DNA from: Tubulanus polymorphus
Lineage: Eukaryota; Nemertea; Palaeonemertea; Tubulaniformes; Tubulanidae
Direction: 5' to 3'
Assembly: GCF_964204645.1 (NCBI RefSeq)
Contig: NC_134036.1
Location: 1,488,001 to 1,552,000, forward strand
DNA: 64,000 nt
Position numbers and translations under genes: made by a program. Numbering within the stretch: the stretch's first letter is position 1; every line of letters starts with the position of its first letter. The notes beneath the pieces are model-generated. The model ran no database searches and was not told where the DNA came from. It worked only from the letters and a program-made list of their open reading frames with translations. Below, piece by piece: positions 57,231 to 64,000 of this stretch.

Positions 57231-59874
57231 GTTAGACCGAGGATACCGTTTAGGCTGCTAACGAATTTATCAGGACACTGGCGGTAACGGCTTCACGAGA
57301 TAAAGAATTCATTTACATTTGTTAAATCAATAGATCAGCTGGTCCAGTTACTGTTTTGGCTTCCGAAGAATTCGTGTTCTATCTGAACCGGTACAGGTTT
57401 GTCATGAAATAATTCATTTATTTATATCCAAAACAATAAACGTTATGGTTACTTGCCTTAGATTTTTCCAGTCTCGAAAGCGATGCTAAAAGAAAACGTT
57501 CGATTCAAAATTCAAATTAACGGTAACAGTTTGTCGAGATAAAGAATTCATTTATATAATTTATATATTTTACAGATATTTAAAAGGAAGCTTCGTATAC
57601 TAAAGATATCTTGACATTAGTGACACAAAAATAGTTAACCTAATGTTTAAGTTTAGATGCGACAGTCACAATCTTAGGATTGAAACAGGTAGATGGAAAC
57701 GCCGAGAGAAAACCGCACTTGTACAACTTGCTCCACTGACGAAATTGAGGACTAACATCACGTTCTCACGTCCTGCCCCTCATACAACTCGCTTCGAAGT
57801 AATCTCGTTATTTTAGAACGCATCCTAGCATGGCAAAATTCATTCAACTTCTAACTACTAATTCGATATGAAAACTTAGAGATATGCTTAAGAGATATTT
57901 AAAGAGATATGTTGGAAGATATTTGATTTCAATGCTCAGAAGACGGAGAACGCTTCGAGGCGACGAAACCGAGTAAATACAGCTACCCAATCAACTTGAT
58001 ATTTCCGTTTTTTTTCAACATGTAATTTTGTATTAAATTATTTTGTTGAAATTTGTAATTTTGATTATCCGTCATACAAGTGTACACACTTTGATGAAGA
58101 ATAAACTATATTAAATATAAAAAGACGTGAAATTCCGTTATTGGAGATTGACAAAAAAGTTGCTTTTTCAACTGATGAAAACGTTGTAATAAACGGACAT
58201 TTTTTATCATAAGTTGGATAACAGATTTGATGGAGTTTGAAATGATTGCCGAGGTGGGAAAGATAGTTCCCACCGCCATTTTTGCAAGTGACGCTATTTT
58301 CTGAACGGAACCGACAAATATATCCAGTAGAACAGCCATTGGCCACCGCAAGTTTTTGTTAGTGAAGTCGCAGTGGAAAATATGCTTTAATCACCATGTA
58401 TCTGAACTTAAAAATAAGAGGGCGGCGGGATTATTGATGGAGAATTTCGGGTAGGGGTTCATCCAGGAAGGTCAAGGTTTGAACAAAATCAACTAAAAGG
58501 AATTAAACAAAAACAGGAAATAATTTTCGTGCATTTAATTAAGCAATAACTTTTACTCTATCGCGTGAAAATGGATTTAAACGCTTTATTCATAACGAAA
58601 CACTTCAAAACAAAAAATCTGAACTAAAAATTGATTAATTTGAATGAAAAATATTAATCTGAATCAATAGAATTGAGACGATTACAAGATTGAGGAATAA
58701 ACACATTCAAAATGAAACTCAAATCTTCAAAACTTTAATATTTGTTTTAGAAATTTAATTATTTGAATCTCTTAACACAAAATAAATCAATAATCAAGAT
58801 ATAATTTTACATTGAAATGAAAGAGATATGAAATAAAGAGCTTATAACAATAATGTGTGTTCATCTATTGATATCTGAGCATATGCAAAACTGAATTAAA
58901 CAAAAATCGAAATGAGCAAGTCAAACATGTTTGAATGTGTTGAAATATCTATGTAAAATCCCAAAGAATGAATCATAATTTTCTTTTAACGAGTTTGAAT
59001 ATATAAAACATTAACAGACTCTAATTAATTGAATTAGAATCAGAATTTTAACGCATACAGAATAAACGACAATTGATCTATCGCAAACACATTGCGAGCT
59101 GATTCACTTTTGATATTTGTAAACAGATTTAAAATGTTGTACTTGTACTTCAACAAACAGATTGTCAGAACAAATTCAAAAATTAAGACAATTACAAGAT
59201 TAACACTACGTGCAATATTAAATATAGAGAGATATTAAATAAAATGCCTGCAACAATAATGTGTGTAAATCGATTGATATCTGAACAAATGCAAAACTGA
59301 ATTAAACAAAAATCAAACATGTCAACATAAATTAAATTTGCGAAACAAAATCATATTTGATTGAATTCGAATCGGAATTTTTACCCTATGAAATAAACGA
59401 AAATGTAATCTGTAACAAACCCAACTCGGGCTGAGTTACTTTTGATAACTGAAAAAGAAAATACTCAACAGATTTGAACCGTCAGTCAGAACGAATTCGT
59501 TCGATATTTCTAGAATGGCATTCTTTGCCGTGTACGTAAGAATCTAATGTGAAACTCGAATCAGAACAGAATCTAAAGCAATCAATATTTAGCACTATGG
59601 ATGATTATAAATTCGTAAATTTCTAAGCATGAAAACAAATTGATTAAATATTTCTAGAATGACATTCTTTGCCGTGTATATAATAAGTATATAATATGAA
59701 ACTCGAATCGGAACAGAATCTAAAGCAATAAATATTTACTTCTAAGATTAAAAAAATCTTCCAAAATATAAATCCGATCATTAATTTAATCATTCGTTTT
59801 ACACTAAGCCTAAAAAGCGAAATATATGTTTCAATTTCCGGTAGGGGGCGTGCGAGTCGAATTTACAGAATCAA
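57231..59874. repeat. Intergenic DNA between genes B and C (duplicated blocks)
   Basis: Parts match the A-B interval and the region below gene A. 59,430-59,640 and 59,640-59,790 are two tandem versions of the same downstream block (GAATG(G/A)CATTCTTTGCCGT). 57,590-58,080 has no match in the window. No gene is seen. Confidence 0.65.
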
Positions 59875-61625
59875 TTATGTAAACAAAATGAAATAACAGA
59901 AAAACAGAGAAACCGCGGAGTAAATCATCATATTCATCCTAAAGGTGGCAGCACTGTTGCACATGTTGATTTCGTCACAGCAGAGCACCTTGAAGTCCCT
60001 GCCATTGATCTCCACAGTAGATTGACATTTACCAGATAGCTCGGGCATACAACCTCGAATGACCGCATCATTTCTGTACTGGATTTCCTGAAAATAGTAA
60101 AGAAAACTTACAAATTAGCTTAAAGCCTCAGCCCGGACCCCCCTCCCAGTAGAGATGCGAATTGTACACCTTTCAGTGATGTTTTTCATACGATTATTTG
60201 TGGAGGGTCACGTGAGAATTTTATGCAAAACAAGTTGAAAGTTGCAAGACGCCATTTTGTTCGGCTCATTTTACCCGGTATCGTCGTATTTTCCAATTCC
60301 ATTTTCCAGAGGCTGATTTTATCATATTATATATATTATGCTCATTCGATCATGGATATCTTAAATCCGTTCTCCTAGAAGAGAGAGGCCTCATCCCGGG
60401 AAACCCCAGGAGATTGGTTTCACCGCAACACTCTTCCCAGGAGGGGATTTTCCATCCCGGAAACCCCAGGGCCTGGTTTCATAGACTGAGTATCAAAGTT
60501 ATCCCCAGGGGTAAATCCTCAATCTGGGTGACAACCACCATGGTTACAATGAGAAACCATGGTAATAACTGACAAATTTCAAAATGTTCCCAGGGACTAT
60601 TTTTCTTCCACATCTATGAAACCCAGCCCAGGAGATTGGTTTCACCGCAACACTCTTCCCAGGAGGGGATTTCCCATCCCGAGCACCCCAGGAGATTGGT
60701 ATCACCGCAACACCCTCCCCAGGAGAGAGGTCTCACTACAGACACCCCCTCCAGGGTCAGAAATAGACCCTCCGCGGAGTTGCTATGTATTGTCCTATAC
60801 TCACCATGCATTCGTGGTTTACGGGGCAATCGATACCGGTTATGTTATTCAAGAAGAACTGATACTCTTTTTCAACGCGTTCCAGATCGTCTTGATCTTT
60901 AGGGTCATTCCACATATTTCGCATGCATTCCTTTGTGTTATAAGGCGTTTTAGCAGTCGTCCAGTCAATAACATCCTGATCAAGCATTCCAACTGTAACA
61001 AGAAAACCGACTTGAAAGTTTATTGACGCCTTGATAAACTAACATACATATACCGCTTAATATCGTCGACAATAAATGTCATAATATAATGAAATGATAT
61101 TAAGGATCGACAAATTTAATGTGGATTTGAATTACACATTAGTTCAGTGAGACAAGGCGCGATGCTGTATCATCCACTAACAGCGCTGAGTGTGACAAGT
61201 GGGTTCGAGTCCTGCTGGCTACCTACAGCGCGCGGGCAGCACTTTCAAAGGTCGAGGTCCCGTCGTATCAGGCGCGGATCCAGAGGGGGGTTTCAGGGGT
61301 CGTCACCCCCCCCCCCCTGCTCAGCTACCAAAAAAAATTTTGTAATCATTTTCTTGAAGGAATGTACGCATGTCCTCTGAGACAAAGCGAACAGTATCAC
61401 ATAATCGATACCATATCATCTTATGTTTGGCCAAACAATATGCCGTAGGCCCCCCCCTATCAGAGATTTTTAGTCGGCGGATTTACATTAACATTTTGTT
61501 TGGCCAAACAATATGCCGTAGGCCCCCCCTATCAGAGATTTTTAGTCGGCGGTTTAACATTAACATTTTGTTTGGCCAAACAATATGCCGTATAATAATA
61601 ATGATAAAAATAATAATAATAATAA

Positions 61626-61656
<31 letters not shown>

Positions 61657-62382
61657 AATAATAGGCATTTAAAGAACGCACTACATTACGCATCTCAGTG
61701 CGATTTACAATAAGAAAAGGGAGTAAAAAAACAAGTAAAAATGCAAAAAAAATGTTCTTTATGTTTTATGTTTAGATTTAAAATCAATGTTATTACAGTA
61801 ATTCCGAAGATTAAGAGTCGTATTATTGTCGACAGTTAAGGTGAACGGGGCGCGGGGTTTCCGCTGACACAGGAACCTTGTTATAGTCTCACGATCTTTA
61901 TACTTCTATTTTAACTAAAAAAGGGTTTCGTATTAATTTCATAGAAACCTAGAAACAACTTACGTTCATTGGCAAAGTCTCTCATATCATCATAGATAGC
62001 CTTATCTCCATCATAGTAAATACAAATGGCACAAATCAGTTTATCGGGACGCACTGCATTGCCTGAAAATTAGATTACAACCTATCACAGAATTGAAGAT
62101 GATTGATCCCTGTTAAAATTAGTAAGTCATCGAATTGTTGCAGTTGTCACAATTTTTGAGTCACAAATTTGTAAGTCGTCATTTTAATAAGTCGTTTCAA
62201 CTCGATCCCGGCCTCGCTATGAGACTTGACCGAATTCGAATTTATATATGTAATAAACAAATGATAAATAGCTTTGATAGCTTTGATAAAGTTTTTGAGA
62301 ACTATTTATAAAATACAAACTTACCCTGAGCTACCAAAACCAACAGAACTGCTGTAACCGTAATAAACTGTATCAGTTCCAT
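59875..62382 (-). CDS. Gene C: intact Ly6/uPAR-like GPI-anchored protein
   Basis: Exons on the minus strand are 62,382-62,325 (signal peptide MELIQFITVTAVLLVLVAQ), 62,062-61,964, 60,992-60,805 and 60,087-59,875. Donors are GTAAGT or GTGAGT and acceptors are AG after pyrimidines. Phases 1, 1, 0 give 185 residues. Cysteines: KLICAIC, KEC, IDC, HEC, RGC, GKC, LCC, MCN, ten in all, then NSAATF and a 20-residue hydrophobic tail. The terminal exon is only 70 codons, so it is easy to miss. The central exon is acidic and lysine-rich and differs most from A and B, whereas the terminal exon is well conserved. Predicted extracellular GPI-linked protein of unknown ligand. Confidence 0.78.
60360..60780 (+). 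repeat. Minisatellite in intron 3 of gene C
   Basis: CCCAGGAGATTGGTTTCACC, GCAACACTCTTCCCAGGAGG and GGATTT(T/C)CCATCCCG repeat with indels. CCATGGTT and AACCATGG at about 60,538-60,561 form a small palindrome. Confidence 0.75.
61165..61268 (+). mobile_element. tRNA-derived SINE, family 1 (copy 3), in intron 2 of gene C
   Basis: The B box GGTTCGAGTCC (61,202-61,212) is followed by TGCTGGCTACCTACAGCGCG and CAAAGGTCGAGGTCCCGTCG. Confidence 0.7.
61269..61592 (+). repeat. GC-rich element end and 77-bp tandem repeat in intron 2 of gene C
   Basis: GGCGCGGATCCAGAGGGGGG and a run of 11 C look like the end of a DNA element. From 61,420 a unit with TTGTTTGGCCAAACAATATG, CCGTAGGCCCCCCC and ATCAGAGATTTTTAGTCGGC repeats about 2.5 times. 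Confidence 0.7.
61593..61664 (+). repeat. (TAA)n microsatellite
   Basis: About 20 ATA/TAA triplets with few interruptions, in intron 2 of gene C. Confidence 0.9.
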
Positions 62383-62462
62383 CCTGTCGTCTTCCTAAGT
62401 CCAGTGACGAAACCGTTTAGATGATCTCTGTAGCGACTGTTACCACAAGAGTTCGAACCACA

Positions 62463-62492
62463 AACTGATCAGTCGGATTGGAGATTTATATA
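62463..62492 (-). promoter_or_regulatory. Core promoter of gene C
   Basis: TATATAAATC (62,492-62,483) and TCAGTT (62,468-62,463) on the minus strand, followed by a leader of about 84 bases to the ATG at 62,382. Confidence 0.7.
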
Positions 62493-62519
62493 GTTAGACC
62501 GAGGATACCGTTTAGGCTG

Positions 62520-63420
62520 ATGAAGAATTCGTATTATATTATCTGGATATTGGTGGTAACGGCTTCGCGAGATAAAGAATTCATTTATGCATCTGATTAT
62601 TACAAATAAAATGAATTAATCAAGAACACAATAAACTTTATGATAATTTTCGATATATTTCTCAACTTTCATCACACGAATTGAGTGATATTACATAGTT
62701 TGGAGATTGGTAACGGTTTTAACGAGATTATGACTTAAATTTATATCCATTATTACAATTAAAATGAATTAATGGAAAATTCAATTCTAGTCTAGATAAC
62801 TTTTATTATATTTTCAATTTTCTTTGTTGCATTCTGTTTGTAGGATAAAAGGCGTTGCTAACGGAAAAAAAACCCAAATTAACGGACAAAAATTAAAATT
62901 TTCAGAGCGAAGGAGCTGTAATTGTTGAGAGTCAACGGTTACAATTCGTCGAGTTAAAGAATTCATTTTTATAAGCAACAAGACTTAAAATCCTATGAAT
63001 CGACATTGAATCGACATTGCCTGAGTGTAGGGGGCGTATGTTATAGAGATATATTGTGAAATATTGGAATTCGTTTTAAATCTGTTTGTGTCGGCGGCAC
63101 TAGTCGTTTTCTCAATCCGGTGCTTGTCCATCGCGGGTTGTGCGAATATAAAAAAAAAACAAATTTAGCCAAAACCCAGCTATAGCGATGTGAGTTATGA
63201 ATCTGTAAGTGCATTTGCTGTCATGATTCTGTTGAAGACCACATGGGCCACATGGACACCACGCAGTGAGACTTGGTCCAAAACTATTTGACAATAGTCT
63301 ATGCTGCTCACTGATAATTGACGCCGCCATTTTTGCAAGTGACACTATTTACATCGGTTAGAACACCCATTGTCTACCACGAGATTTTCTTTTTTTTTTG
63401 ATGTTGCAGTGGAAAAAAAT
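62520..63420 (-). pseudogene. Upstream DNA of gene C and relics of a further Ly6-like copy
   Basis: 63,175-63,300 closely matches intron 3 of gene B at 55,545-55,670 (ATGTGAGTTATGAATCT, CCACATGGGCCACATGG, GTGAGACTTGGTCCAAA) but has no terminal exon beside it. 63,320-63,420 matches the intergenic block at 58,265-58,395. 62,520-62,710 matches the relic at 49,640-49,860. Confidence 0.6.
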
Positions 63421-63621
63421 GTTTTAATCATCATTTGTATCTATTGTTAAACCGGTCACAATCATCTCCTTATCGGTCCCTGGCGAGAGAACAAGTCCGC
63501 GCACAAACCCAAATAATTAACTATAAATACCGGAATTCTGATTGATGATGATAATATAAATGAAGTTTATTTACCTTAAACGGTTTGTTATGATCGTCCA
63601 GCCAAAAAATACTATCCATGA

Positions 63622-63765
63622 CTAAGAGTAAGAAATATTAAAAAGATACGTCTTAAGTTGAGATCTAAAAGAATCTAGACCTGGACTAAAATGTAAATAT
63701 GGTGGTAATTTATTCCAAAGATATGGAGCACAGTAATAAGAGGCCCTATGACCAGCGGATAAAAG
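63622..63765 (-). mobile_element. C-terminal end of a LINE reverse transcriptase ORF
   Basis: The minus strand encodes 47 codons ending in TAG at 63,624-63,622, with RASYYCAPYLWNKLPPYL and SFRSQLKTYLF. The APxLWNxLP...SFxxxLKTxLF pattern is typical of the C-terminus of non-LTR retrotransposon ORF2 (CR1/L2/Jockey-like). Upstream, an in-frame TAA shows decay. A (TCA)-like tail near 63,540-63,555 would be the 3' end. Confidence 0.75.
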
Positions 63766-64000
63766 TTATAAAAAGATTCTGAATGTTTGCCAGATAATGC
63801 AGCAGAAGAACCGAGAAAGGATTATTCTTACACCAGGCTGATTTATGGTCAGCGCCGATAGATTAAATCATCAAACAACAACTTGCTTACTACCATCGTT
63901 TGTTGTATGACACCCATTAATAACCACCAACGCATACAGGAAATTAACATTATTACAAACATTTTTAGTTCCTACGAAATCTTGCTGCGGATCACTGCTT
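63766..64000. other. Right edge, probable continuation of the decayed LINE
   Basis: No open frame continues the reverse transcriptase. The sequence may be the degraded 5' part of the same element. Confidence 0.3.

Overview
The window reads as nuclear DNA of an animal, most likely a marine invertebrate. I lean towards a lophotrochozoan, but nothing here fixes the phylum. The evidence is GT-AG split genes with GTAAGT donors, TATA plus TCAGTT-type core promoters, tRNA-derived SINEs, a LINE reverse-transcriptase tail, MITE-like elements and a very high load of minisatellites. Few open frames look like real coding sequence; most long ones are tandem repeats whose unit happens to lack stops.

Layout. 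1-14 kb is sparse, AT-rich DNA with weak exon candidates near the left edge, several minisatellites (47, 57 and 109 bp units), a pyrimidine tract, tRNA-derived repeats, a MITE-like element and one convincing cysteine-rich phase 1-1 exon on the minus strand (10,971-11,135). At 14.2-15.8 kb lies a 24-bp minisatellite of about 69 copies. At 24.7-26.2 kb is a foldback-like element: inverted arms of 43-bp repeats enclosing a 50-bp array. At 29.5 kb a minus-strand TATA promoter and signal-peptide exon are visible. From 31.96 to 48.84 kb there is one very large inverted repeat. Its arms (about 3.2 and 7.5 kb) each carry the same small spliced gene-like unit and the same 51-bp satellite, which is about 31 copies on the left and about 118 on the right. 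The spacer (35.2-41.4 kb) holds 69-bp and 44-bp arrays, a SINE that interrupts a small secreted-peptide-like frame, and short hairpins.

From 49.6 to 63.4 kb is the best gene content: three tandem minus-strand paralogues with the same four-exon structure (signal peptide, CxxC exon, central exon, and a terminal exon ending in a CCxxxxxCN motif plus a hydrophobic tail). They look like GPI-anchored Ly6/uPAR-type three-finger proteins with a long first half. Gene A has two alternative or duplicated second exons. Gene B has a frameshift in exon 2 and a duplicated first exon whose promoter-proximal copy lacks ATG. Gene C is intact. Relics of further copies flank them: a promoter fragment at 49.6 kb, a terminal-exon fragment at 51.2 kb and intron/intergenic fragments at 63.2 kb. 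The cluster therefore looks like an active birth-and-death family. The right edge carries the C-terminal end of a LINE reverse transcriptase.
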